A stretch of 64,000 nt of DNA, taken from positions 186,001 through 250,000 of the forward strand of contig OY970171.1 in assembly GCA_963707575.1 (NCBI GenBank), in the 5' to 3' direction. This DNA comes from Gaiellasilicea sp963707575 (GTDB lineage Bacteria; Actinomycetota; Thermoleophilia; Gaiellales; Gaiellaceae). Positions 16,606-23,793 of this stretch are shown piece by piece (position 1 is the stretch's first letter; every line of letters starts with the position of its first letter). The position numbers were made by a program, and so were the translations under genes. The notes under the pieces were generated by a model. It saw only the letters and a program-made list of their open reading frames with translations. It searched no databases and was not told where the DNA came from.

Positions 16606-16613
16606 CTCCATGA
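16272..16613 (+). CDS. cassette-1 small basic protein, paralogue of the 36187 gene
   Basis: A 113-residue basic protein predicted to be largely helical. It aligns with the 127-aa protein at 36187 over most of its length (shared pattern DLVxxxDEDGxPxAxTWRxV, then LGLxRPxYxxVRxLVxxERxRR). The RPxYxxVRxLV helix followed by Arg-rich sequence looks like a DNA-binding helix pair, but I cannot name a family. The last residues LVLEQHKPP are encoded by the right palindrome. The GTG at 16272 gives MEAMRF; an ATG at 16281 is an alternative. No HUH/Tyr transposase motif or DDE triad is visible. Confidence 0.65.
   Translation: MEAMRFAVSRHGQTLRDLVGAFDEDGVPIAETWRAVGEAAWKLGLPRPGYHAVRALVRAERARRDARKATRDAILGLFEAMPSSLVLDQRRAIERLAEARRRERLVLEQHKPP
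16581..16607. repeat. palindrome B (right end of cassette 1)
   Basis: Perfect 12-bp arms aggcttgtgttg / caacacaagcct around gaa. Its inner 23 bases are the reverse complement of palindrome A. It encodes RLVLEQHKP at the C-terminus of the small gene. Confidence 0.75.
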
Positions 16614-16632
16614 CGACCTCGACGGCCCGCGG

Positions 16633-17685
16633 CTAGAGCACGAGCGTCTCGGGGAAGCTCGCGCCCTGCTCGAAGCGCTCCAGCCGGTACGGCGTCAGCT
16701 CGACGAGCGGCGATTCCCCCAGCAGCTCCGCCGCCACGGCCGCGCCCACCGCAGGTGACTGCATGAAGCCGTGGCCGGAGAAGCCACACGCTGCGTACAG
16801 GCCCTCGCCGACCGGGCCGATGATCGGGTGGGCGTCGGGCGTCATGTCGTAGAAGCCGGCCCAGGCCCGGACGACGGGTGCCCCCGCCGCAGCGGGGTAG
16901 CGGTGGGCGAGCCGCACACGCCAGTCCTCGACGAGCTCGTCGCTCACCTCGGCAGGCCCGTCCCAACGCGCCGCGGTCTCCCCCATCGCCAACCGCAGGC
17001 GATCGGCTCCGACGGACCGGAAATGGAAGCCGCTCTCCTCGATCGTCATCGGCAGATCGTCCGGCAGCCCGCCGACCGGGCCGACCTCCGCCAGCTGGCG
17101 CACGAGCGGCCGGACCGGGAGCTCGACCGCCCGCGCCGCGGCCACGTCGCGGGACGAAGCCCCGCACGCGACGACGAGCGTCTCGGCCTCCAGTCCGAGC
17201 GCGTCCGTGTGCTCGCGCACCTCCACGCCCTGTGCTGCCGCCCGCCGCACGAGCTCCCGCGTCACCTCAGCAGGATCGGCGATCCCGTCCTCGCGGCAGA
17301 TCACGGCCCCGAGCAGATCGTCGGTGCGCAGGCCGCGCACGAAGCCCGCGTCGACACGCTCCACGGGAACGCCCAGCTCCGCCTGGAGCTCGCGCCGCTC
17401 CTCGAGCTCGCGCAACCCGGCGTCGGTGGTGGCGAGGAAGAGGTAGCCGACCTGCTGGAAGAGCGGCGCTCCGAGCTCCGAAAAGAGGCGGACGCTCGCT
17501 TGTGCGAGCCGTACCTCCGCCTCCGTCGTGAACTGCTGGCGAACGCCGCCCATCGCCCGCCCCGTCGCCCCACCTGCGATCTCGCCCGTGTCTGCCAGCA
17601 TCACGTCACGCGCCCCCGCCAGAGCGAGGTGATAGGCGATCGAGGCGCCGATCGCACCCGCCCCGGCTACGACGAAGCGCGCCAC
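16633..17685 (-). CDS. FAD-dependent amino-acid oxidoreductase (DAO family)
   Basis: A 350-residue flavoenzyme with an N-terminal Rossmann dinucleotide-binding motif (FVVAGAGAIGASIAYHLALAG). It has the DAO-family GGATGRAMGGVRQQF loop and a C-terminal FAD contact (GLYAACGFSGHGFMQSPAVG), and resembles sarcosine oxidase beta and D-proline/hydroxyproline dehydrogenase subunits. It would oxidise an amine or imino acid at the cost of FAD. It starts (GTG) 19 bases inside the end of the DapA-family gene, so the two are translationally coupled. That pairing recalls hydroxyproline breakdown, where a D-hydroxyproline dehydrogenase works with a DapA-family deaminase. No epimerase or semialdehyde dehydrogenase is nearby, so the substrate stays open. 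Confidence 0.82.
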   Translation of the reverse strand: MARFVVAGAGAIGASIAYHLALAGARDVMLADTGEIAGGATGRAMGGVRQQFTTEAEVRLAQASVRLFSELGAPLFQQVGYLFLATTDAGLRELEERRELQAELGVPVERVDAGFVRGLRTDDLLGAVICREDGIADPAEVTRELVRRAAAQGVEVREHTDALGLEAETLVVACGASSRDVAAARAVELPVRPLVRQLAEVGPVGGLPDDLPMTIEESGFHFRSVGADRLRLAMGETAARWDGPAEVSDELVEDWRVRLAHRYPAAAGAPVVRAWAGFYDMTPDAHPIIGPVGEGLYAACGFSGHGFMQSPAVGAAVAAELLGESPLVELTPYRLERFEQGASFPETLVL

Positions 17686-18509
17686 GTCCGCAGCTCGTCA
17701 CGCTCGAGCTCCGCGAGCTGCCGCAGCGGTGCCCGCACGTCCTCGCGGACAGGCAGCCCCGACTGGGCGAGCAGGAACTTCAACGCCGCGTGGCGCGGGA
17801 AGCGCTCCACGGTGGCGCGCAGCTCGCCGAGGCGGGCGGCACCGTCGGCCGTCGGCGCATTGACGACGTTCGCGACCTCACGCGGGAACGCGGCGGCGAG
17901 GCCCGACACCGCGCCGGCCGCTCCGGCCTCCAGCCCTTCGAAGATGAGCGACTCCGGCCCGACGAAGACGTCGAGCCCCTCGATCAGGTACGGCGAGAAG
18001 CGGTCGAAGGGAGCGTCGGAGACCTTCAGCCCCGCGAGGTTCGGCGCGCGCTCGCGTAACTCGTGCAGGACGGGGAGCGGCACCGCGTAGCCGCTGGCGC
18101 GCTCGAATTCGTAGACGTAGAACGGGAGCGGCGCGCAGGCAGCGGCTGCGGCTGCGAAGTGCTCGACGAGGGCGCGCTCGTCGAGCTGGAAGTACGGTGG
18201 CCCGATCACCGCGACCGCGTCCGCCCCGGCCTCGGCGGCGTGCGCGGCGAGAGCGACCGTGTCGGCCGTTGTCTGGGCTCCGCAGTGGACGGCGACCTGA
18301 AGCAGGTTCGTCGACGCCGCGACGAAGAGCTCCAGCCCGCGTCGGCGCTCCTCGACCGAGAAGAGGATTCCCTCGCCGGTCGTTCCCAGCGCCAGGATGC
18401 CGTTCAGCCCGCCCGCGGCCAGGAAGCCCACGTAGGGCCCGAAGGCGTCCTCGTCCAGGCCCCCGTCGCGCAGCGGGGTGACGGCGGCTGCGAGCGCTCC
18501 GCGAAGCAT
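17667..18509 (-). CDS. dihydrodipicolinate synthase/N-acetylneuraminate lyase family protein
   Basis: A 280-residue class-I aldolase-type TIM barrel. It has the substrate-carboxylate motif GTTGEG (residues 42-47), the proton-relay Tyr133 in YEFERASG and the Schiff-base Lys162 in AGLKVSDAP. The family includes DapA, NanA, KDG aldolase and 4-hydroxypyrroline-2-carboxylate deaminase. The YEFERASG loop differs from the YNxPxRTG of true DapA, so lysine biosynthesis is unlikely. It precedes the FAD oxidoreductase in the same operon. Whether it acts as aldolase or deaminase cannot be decided from sequence. Confidence 0.82.
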   Translation of the reverse strand: MLRGALAAAVTPLRDGGLDEDAFGPYVGFLAAGGLNGILALGTTGEGILFSVEERRRGLELFVAASTNLLQVAVHCGAQTTADTVALAAHAAEAGADAVAVIGPPYFQLDERALVEHFAAAAAACAPLPFYVYEFERASGYAVPLPVLHELRERAPNLAGLKVSDAPFDRFSPYLIEGLDVFVGPESLIFEGLEAGAAGAVSGLAAAFPREVANVVNAPTADGAARLGELRATVERFPRHAALKFLLAQSGLPVREDVRAPLRQLAELERDELRTWRASS

Positions 18510-18538
18510 CTTGCGACTCTAACGGGAGGTCGCGGGGC

Positions 18539-19741
18539 TCAGCGCGTGCGCTCGACGCCGGTCAGCCGGTCGAGCTTGCGGTCGACGAGCGCGGTGTCCC
18601 GCCCGGGGCCTCCCACGACGACGTCCCGGCGACGATCGCGCGCGTCGAGCGTGTCGGCGCCGGAGCCGCCTTCGAGCCGGTCGGCTCCGGCGCCGCCGAC
18701 GAGCCGGTCGTTCCCGCCCAGCCCGCGGATCCGATCCGAGCCGCCGAGCCCGCAGATGACGTCCCGGCGTGGCGTCCCGGTCAGATCGTCGCCGTTGATC
18801 GTTCCCGTGATCGTGCAGCCGGGGCGGCCTGCGCTCTTGCCCCAGTCGGGAGACATGTCCCAACGGCGCGGATCGCGCAGCAGCCGCCGCTGCAAGGAGC
18901 CGTTTGCGGCCATCACGAAGAATTCACGGTTGTCCTTGGCCGTGCGGTCGCTCACGAACACGATCGAGCGACCGTTGGGCGAGTACGCCGGCAGGGCATC
19001 GAGAGCCGGGCTGTTGGTGAGCCGGGTCTGTCCGGTGCCGTCGGGCGCCATCGCCCAGATGTCGAGGTTGCCCGCGATGTCGCGGTCGGAGTCGAACACG
19101 ATCCTCCGTCCGTCCGGCGACCAGTTCGGATTCTCGCCGCCGATGTTCGGCGCGTTCGTCAGCTGGGTCTGTCCGCCGCCGTCCGCGTCCATGATCCACA
19201 CCTGCCTGCTGCCCGAGCGGTCGCTCATGAAGGCGATCCTGCGACCGTCCGGCGACCACGCGGGATCCGCGTCGTTGCCGGGGGAGCTCGTGAGCCGGGC
19301 CTCGCCGGTGCCGTCGGCGGCGATCCTGTACACGTCGAACGTGCCGTTCCTCGTCGTCTCGAACGCGAGCGCGCCGCCGGTCGAGCTCCAGGCCGGGTCG
19401 CCGTCGAAGCCGCGTGAGAACGTGAGCTCTTTCAAGCCGCTCCCGTCGGGCGCCACGACGTACACGTCGGTGTCGCCGCGTCGCGTGGACTCGAACGCGA
19501 TCTTGGAGCCGTTCGGCGACCACGACGGCTGTGCGTCGTGCTGGTAGCCGCGCGTCAGCTGGACGAGACCCGTTCCGTCGGCGTTCAGCAGATAGAGGCT
19601 CGACTGTCCTCCGTCGTAGGGTGCACCCCGCGTGAACACGATCCGGCCGTTCGCGCCCGGGAACGCGGCGTCGCCGTCCGTGACGATGCCCGCGAGCACT
19701 GCGACCGCCGCCGCCGCACCGATCACCGTTCTCAGGAGCAT
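18539..19741 (-). CDS. TolB-like beta-propeller protein with RTX tail
   Basis: A 400-residue exported protein. The signal peptide (TVIGAAAAVAVLAGIVTDGDA) is followed by six to seven PD40/WD40-like blades with the repeated pattern DADPAWSPDGRRIAFMSDRS. The last 90 residues are RTX calcium-binding repeats (GLGGNDRLVGGAGADRLEGG) ended by a cap (RRRDVVVGGPGRDTALVDR) resembling the end of the subtilase at 2627. The propeller would bind proteins or glycans outside the membrane. No catalytic motif is seen. It is divergent from the enoyl-CoA hydratase gene. Confidence 0.82.
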   Translation of the reverse strand: MLLRTVIGAAAAVAVLAGIVTDGDAAFPGANGRIVFTRGAPYDGGQSSLYLLNADGTGLVQLTRGYQHDAQPSWSPNGSKIAFESTRRGDTDVYVVAPDGSGLKELTFSRGFDGDPAWSSTGGALAFETTRNGTFDVYRIAADGTGEARLTSSPGNDADPAWSPDGRRIAFMSDRSGSRQVWIMDADGGGQTQLTNAPNIGGENPNWSPDGRRIVFDSDRDIAGNLDIWAMAPDGTGQTRLTNSPALDALPAYSPNGRSIVFVSDRTAKDNREFFVMAANGSLQRRLLRDPRRWDMSPDWGKSAGRPGCTITGTINGDDLTGTPRRDVICGLGGSDRIRGLGGNDRLVGGAGADRLEGGSGADTLDARDRRRDVVVGGPGRDTALVDRKLDRLTGVERTR

Positions 19742-19780
19742 GGCCGGAGGCTACGCCCGCTGTGTGAAGCCGAGTGACGA

Positions 19781-19796
19781 AAAGCGTAAGCGCTTT
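19781..19796. promoter_or_regulatory. short palindrome between divergent genes
   Basis: aaagcg-taag-cgcttt lies in the 81-base gap between the propeller gene and the hydratase gene, 27 bases before the ATG at 19823. It may be an operator. It is weak evidence because such short palindromes occur by chance. Confidence 0.3.
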
Positions 19797-19822
19797 CGGG
19801 ACTTCTGTAAGGATCTCCGCGC

Positions 19823-20566
19823 ATGGGCGCCCTCAGGATCGAACGCGACGGCGACCTGTTGCGGGTGACCCTCGCGCGCCCCGAGACGCGAAATGCGTTC
19901 GACGCGGCGCTGATCGCCGAGCTCTCCGAGGCGTTCGTCGACGTCGGCAAGGCACGGGCGGTGGTGCTCGCCGGAGACGGCCCGAGCTTCTGCGCCGGCG
20001 CCGACGTCGAGTGGATGCGGTCGTCTGTGGAGCTGGACTACGACGCGAACGTCGCCGACGCCACTGCCCTACGGCGGATGCTGGAGGCGATCGACGTCTG
20101 CCCCGCGCCCGTGGTGGTGCGCGTCCAGGGACATGCGCTCGGCGGCGGCGCCGGCCTGGTCGCGTGCGCCGACATCGCGATCGCCGACCGGCACGCGCAG
20201 TTCGCCTTCTCCGAGGTCAAGCTCGGGATCATCCCGGCCGTGATCTCACCCTTCGCACTCGCGAAGATCGGCGTCAGCGCAGCACGACGCTACTTCGTCA
20301 CCGGCGAGCGCTTCGACGCGGCCACCGCGCTGCGGATCGGGCTCGTGCACGAGGTCTCGGACGACCTGGACCGCGCCGTGGACGCCGTCCTGGGCGAGCT
20401 GCGCAGCGCCGGCCCGCGGGCGGCACGACACGCGAAGCGGCTCGTGCTCGACCGCCCCGACGCGACGGAGACGGCGCGGCGGATCGCCGAGCGGCGGACG
20501 AGCGTCGAGGGGCAGGAAGGACTGCGTGCGTTCCTCGAGCGCCGGCCGCCCGGCTGGCGCTCCTGA
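19823..20566 (+). CDS. liuC: enoyl-CoA hydratase, methylglutaconyl-CoA hydratase type
   Basis: A 247-residue crotonase-fold protein. The CoA-binding/oxyanion region reads GPSFCAGADVEWM (about residues 53-65) and the second oxyanion strand GHALGGGAGLVACADIAIA, followed by FSEVKLGIIPAVISP. The FCAGADVEWM ... ADATALRRMLEAID wording is close to LiuC/AUH methylglutaconyl-CoA hydratases. With mccB (6033), mccA (23794) and the acyl-CoA dehydrogenase (26369), this supplies consecutive steps of leucine degradation. The ATG lies behind AAGGA. The gene symbol is a best guess; a general crotonase is the alternative. Confidence 0.75.
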   Translation: MGALRIERDGDLLRVTLARPETRNAFDAALIAELSEAFVDVGKARAVVLAGDGPSFCAGADVEWMRSSVELDYDANVADATALRRMLEAIDVCPAPVVVRVQGHALGGGAGLVACADIAIADRHAQFAFSEVKLGIIPAVISPFALAKIGVSAARRYFVTGERFDAATALRIGLVHEVSDDLDRAVDAVLGELRSAGPRAARHAKRLVLDRPDATETARRIAERRTSVEGQEGLRAFLERRPPGWRS

Positions 20567-21141
20567 TGCCGCCCCGCGAGCTGACGCAGAAGGAGTGGCG
20601 CGAGGCGGGCGCCCCGGCGCGGAACCGCATCTTCGCGAGCGACGATCCGTACGAGGAGCCCTTCCTCGCCGAGGTCGGCTCGCGCGGCCTGCTCTTCCCG
20701 CTGGCCTACGCACACGCCGGCCGGGAGCTCGACGCGATCCGCGCGGCGGCCGCATCGCTCGGCGAGACCACCTGCTACCTCCAGCTCTACCTCTTCGGCG
20801 AGGACGAGTGGCCCTACTGGGAGCTCGATCTGACCGAGGCCGACCCGTACGAGGGCATCCCGTTCATCCGCGAGAATTCGCTCTTCTCACGCGAGGGCGC
20901 CTGGGGCGTGCTCGTCTCGGACGAGAACCACGCCCTCGTGGCCGGGGACGAGACCTTCGTGCAGACCCTGGTGTCGGGTCTCGATCCACCGGATCTGGAC
21001 GCTCATGCGCTCCGTTTCCTCGCCCACTTCGAGGACCTGCGCGCGACCTTCGGCCAGAGCTACGAGTGGCTGCCGGTGCTGCTGACGCACCTCTACGGGG
21101 AGGAACACGCCCGTGAGCTCGCCGAGCGGGGAGGCTGGTAG
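20566..21141 (+). CDS. hypothetical protein coupled to the hydratase
   Basis: A 191-residue acidic soluble protein whose ATG overlaps the hydratase stop by one base (TGATG), indicating translational coupling. It is Trp/Tyr/Glu-rich in the middle (FGEDEWPYWELDLTEADPYE). No signal peptide, membrane segment or motif I recognise. Its stop abuts the stop of the convergent glycosidase gene with no spacer. Function unknown. Confidence 0.75.
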   Translation: MPPRELTQKEWREAGAPARNRIFASDDPYEEPFLAEVGSRGLLFPLAYAHAGRELDAIRAAAASLGETTCYLQLYLFGEDEWPYWELDLTEADPYEGIPFIRENSLFSREGAWGVLVSDENHALVAGDETFVQTLVSGLDPPDLDAHALRFLAHFEDLRATFGQSYEWLPVLLTHLYGEEHARELAERGGW

Positions 21142-22398
21142 CTAGCGGACGGTGAGCAGCGGGCTCGCGAGCTGGTCGGCCGCGTACCAGATCCGGAACT
21201 TCGCGCCGCGGCCGGCCAGCACGGTGCGCGTGAGGTACCCGCGGGACGTCGTCCGCTGGACGCCGCCCACGCTGCGCCAGTTGCCGTTCCGGAACTGCTG
21301 CAGGAGGTAGCGCTGGCGGCCCCGCTCCGGTCGCACCTGGCCCCACAGGACAGTACGGACGCCCGTCCGCGAGACCTGCGCCAGCGGAAGCGAAAACGCC
21401 CGGAGAGCAGGCTTGGCCACCCCGCCGTGGGAGATGAGTCCGCTCTGCCAGCGCGATGCCGACGGCTCGTCCTGGTAGAGGTAGTGGATCAGCAGGTCGA
21501 CGCGCGGGGTCACGTACACCCGCCGCGAGGCCTCGGCGTGGTAGCGGGCCTGGAGCGCACGCGAGACTCCGAGGGCGCGGTCGGGCGGATTCGTCTGGTA
21601 GCCGTACTCGGTCAGCCAGATCCGCTTGCCGCCCCATGCGCGCTCCACCTCGCGCAGCAGCCGGTCGAGCGTGGCCATCGTGATCGTCTCGCAGTGGCCG
21701 CAGCCGCCGGCGTACGGGGTCTCCCCGCGGCCGAGCGGGTACGGATGATGGGCGTAGGCGTCGAGCCGCGCGCCGTGGGCGCGCATGCCCCGGATCCAGC
21801 CGACCGGCGAGACGCCGCGGTAGGCGCCGCGCGGAGCGGTCACGCCGCCGCCCACCTTGATCCCGGGGCGCGCTCGGTGCATCGCGTAGAACGCCGGGTT
21901 CAGCAGCTGCTTGACGTAGGTGCTCGGCGTCGTCGGTCGCAGCCAGCGGCGCTGGTTGGGCTCGTTCCAGATCAGCCACTTCTTCACGAAGGGATAGCGC
22001 TTGGCCGCGGCGACGGCGAAGTTCGCGAAGGAGGCGCCCTTCGTCGGTGCCCAGTTCGACGACCGGCCGCCGTTCGCCCAGCGGGGCGTGCCGTAGAGCG
22101 TGACGACGGCAGCGATCCCGTGCGCATTCAGCCCGCGCAGGACGGTGTCGGCGTTCCCCCACTCACGGACGCCCTGGCGCTTCTCGGCTTCGTGCCAGTT
22201 GATCGTGTAGCGGACGAGGTCGACGCCCAGCCTGTCGAGGGTGTCGAGCCGGCTCTCGAGCGTGCCCGGGCCGTACGTGATCCAGGCGTCGTCCTGGATG
22301 CCGTACTGCGCGTACGGCGAGGCCGAGGCCGGGCTCGAGAGGACGAGCAGGGAAACGAACGCCGCCAGGGTGAGGGTCAACCGCCGCACGCCAATCAC
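21142..22398 (-). CDS. secreted clan GH-A glycoside hydrolase
   Basis: A 418-residue exported protein with a signal peptide (LTLAAFVSLLVLSSPASA) and a TIM-barrel glycosidase domain. The likely acid/base is Glu146 in WLIWNEPNQ and the likely nucleophile Glu264 in WLTEYGYQT, the paired NEP and TEYG motifs of clan GH-A retaining enzymes (GH39/GH5-like). A C-terminal domain of about 90 residues, beta-rich, resembles carbohydrate- or wall-associated modules. The substrate is a beta-linked polysaccharide or glycoside; which one is not visible. It starts with GTG at 22398, 38 bases after the SpoIID gene. Confidence 0.8.
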   Translation of the reverse strand: MIGVRRLTLTLAAFVSLLVLSSPASASPYAQYGIQDDAWITYGPGTLESRLDTLDRLGVDLVRYTINWHEAEKRQGVREWGNADTVLRGLNAHGIAAVVTLYGTPRWANGGRSSNWAPTKGASFANFAVAAAKRYPFVKKWLIWNEPNQRRWLRPTTPSTYVKQLLNPAFYAMHRARPGIKVGGGVTAPRGAYRGVSPVGWIRGMRAHGARLDAYAHHPYPLGRGETPYAGGCGHCETITMATLDRLLREVERAWGGKRIWLTEYGYQTNPPDRALGVSRALQARYHAEASRRVYVTPRVDLLIHYLYQDEPSASRWQSGLISHGGVAKPALRAFSLPLAQVSRTGVRTVLWGQVRPERGRQRYLLQQFRNGNWRSVGGVQRTTSRGYLTRTVLAGRGAKFRIWYAADQLASPLLTVR

Positions 22399-22436
22399 CG
22401 TAGCCGGATCGCTGTGAGGGCCGGGTTAGGAAAGGT

Positions 22437-23753
22437 TCAGCGTGTCTTTAGCGTGACCGAGCCACCGGCGCCGGCCGCAGAGGCAAGCCGATACGAGGTC
22501 GTCCTGCGGGGTGTGACGGTGACCGTGAAGCGGCCGTCTGCGCGTGTCTTGACGGGCCGCACCCGTCGCCACGTGCCCCCGGCCACCTGCTGCTCGAGGC
22601 GCACGCGCCCCAGCCCCCGGACGAAGCCTTGCAGCTTCGTGGGCTTGCCTGCGATCGCCCGGCGGAGCGGCGGATCCAGCCTCAGCACCCTCACCGTGAA
22701 CCACGTCGAACGGAGCTCGAGCTCACGCCTGAAGTCCTGCGCGAGCACGGTCCGGACGCCGGCCCGCCCCTGCACGGCGACTGTTCCAACGCGGCCGGAG
22801 GGCGTCCGCTCGACGCGCACGTCGCGCACGCCTCTCGCCTTCAGCTTCTTCGCCATCTGCTCGGGGGTCACGAGCACGGGGCCCCAGCGGTGGTGCTTCG
22901 AGATCCGGTCGTACGGGTCCGGCACCGAGACGAGGTACGGCAGCGGCGTGGCGCGCGGCCACACCTCGGCGATGGGCGCCGTCCGGCCCCCGGAGGTCGA
23001 GTGGTAGAAGGTCGTCGCGACGCGGCCGTTCCAGTAGAGAACCCGCCCCGCGGTGGCGCCGACGGCACGATTCGTCGCCGGGTCCTCAGCGCGGATGCCG
23101 CCATAGACCTGACTACGCGTATCCGCATACAGGTCGAAGAGCTTCCCGGGCTTGAGCGTCGCGAGCGCGTAGGAGCGCGCGACGACTGCCTGCGCCTTCA
23201 GCGCCTCGCGGTGCCAGTCGTCGGGCATCTCCCACGGGACGACCCCGCGGAGGTAACGATCCAGCGGCAGCCGGTTGACGACGCTCAAGCGCTTGCCGAC
23301 CCGATGAACGTGGAGCCGGCCACGGTAGGCGTCCCCGTCGAGCCTGAGCGTGCCGGCGGCCGGCTCGAAACGCAGGGGCAGCTTCAGCCCCTTCAGCCTC
23401 CCCCGGGGGGCGGACCGCCCTAGCGTCACCGAGCCGCGAGCGAGCCGCCGCTTCTTGCCGCGCGCATCGACGACCCGGAAGCGCGTCGCCGACGAGATGG
23501 TCACGCTCGGCTCGCGGTCCAGCAGCAGGACCCGCACCTGCCGGCCCGGCACGAGCTTCAGCTCCGTGCCTCGGTAGTAGTGAGCGAGGATCCGGCTGTA
23601 GGGCCACCCAGCCTCGGCGTAGCCGCGCGCGCCGTACTGGCTCATCCCGATCCCGTGGCCCCAACCGCGACCGTCGATCAGGAAAACGGTGCCCGCGCCG
23701 GCCGGAGCCGCGCAGGCGAGCACAAGCCCGCAGATGAGAAGGAAGCGCCGCAT
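22437..23753 (-). CDS. SpoIID/LytB domain protein
   Basis: A 438-residue exported protein. After the signal peptide (FLLICGLVLACAAPAGAG) comes GRGWGHGIGMSQYGARGYAE, the conserved SpoIID/LytB signature, then LPLDRYLRGVVPWEMPDDWH, LKAQAVVARSYAL and FYHSTSGGRTA. SpoIID proteins are lytic transglycosylases that cut peptidoglycan strands; LytB-type members modify autolysins. The C-terminal 100 residues are an Ig/FN3-like domain similar in style to that of the neighbouring glycosidase. Presence does not prove sporulation, since such proteins are common in non-sporing actinobacteria. Confidence 0.87.
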   Translation of the reverse strand: MRRFLLICGLVLACAAPAGAGTVFLIDGRGWGHGIGMSQYGARGYAEAGWPYSRILAHYYRGTELKLVPGRQVRVLLLDREPSVTISSATRFRVVDARGKKRRLARGSVTLGRSAPRGRLKGLKLPLRFEPAAGTLRLDGDAYRGRLHVHRVGKRLSVVNRLPLDRYLRGVVPWEMPDDWHREALKAQAVVARSYALATLKPGKLFDLYADTRSQVYGGIRAEDPATNRAVGATAGRVLYWNGRVATTFYHSTSGGRTAPIAEVWPRATPLPYLVSVPDPYDRISKHHRWGPVLVTPEQMAKKLKARGVRDVRVERTPSGRVGTVAVQGRAGVRTVLAQDFRRELELRSTWFTVRVLRLDPPLRRAIAGKPTKLQGFVRGLGRVRLEQQVAGGTWRRVRPVKTRADGRFTVTVTPRRTTSYRLASAAGAGGSVTLKTR

Positions 23754-23793
23754 TCGGGCGGGCCAGAGTACCAGCGCTCTTTAGAGTCTCGCG

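Noticed and set aside
17667..18509. dapA of lysine biosynthesis
   Set aside because: The active-site Tyr loop and the pairing with an FAD amino-acid oxidoreductase do not fit; kept as a family-level call.
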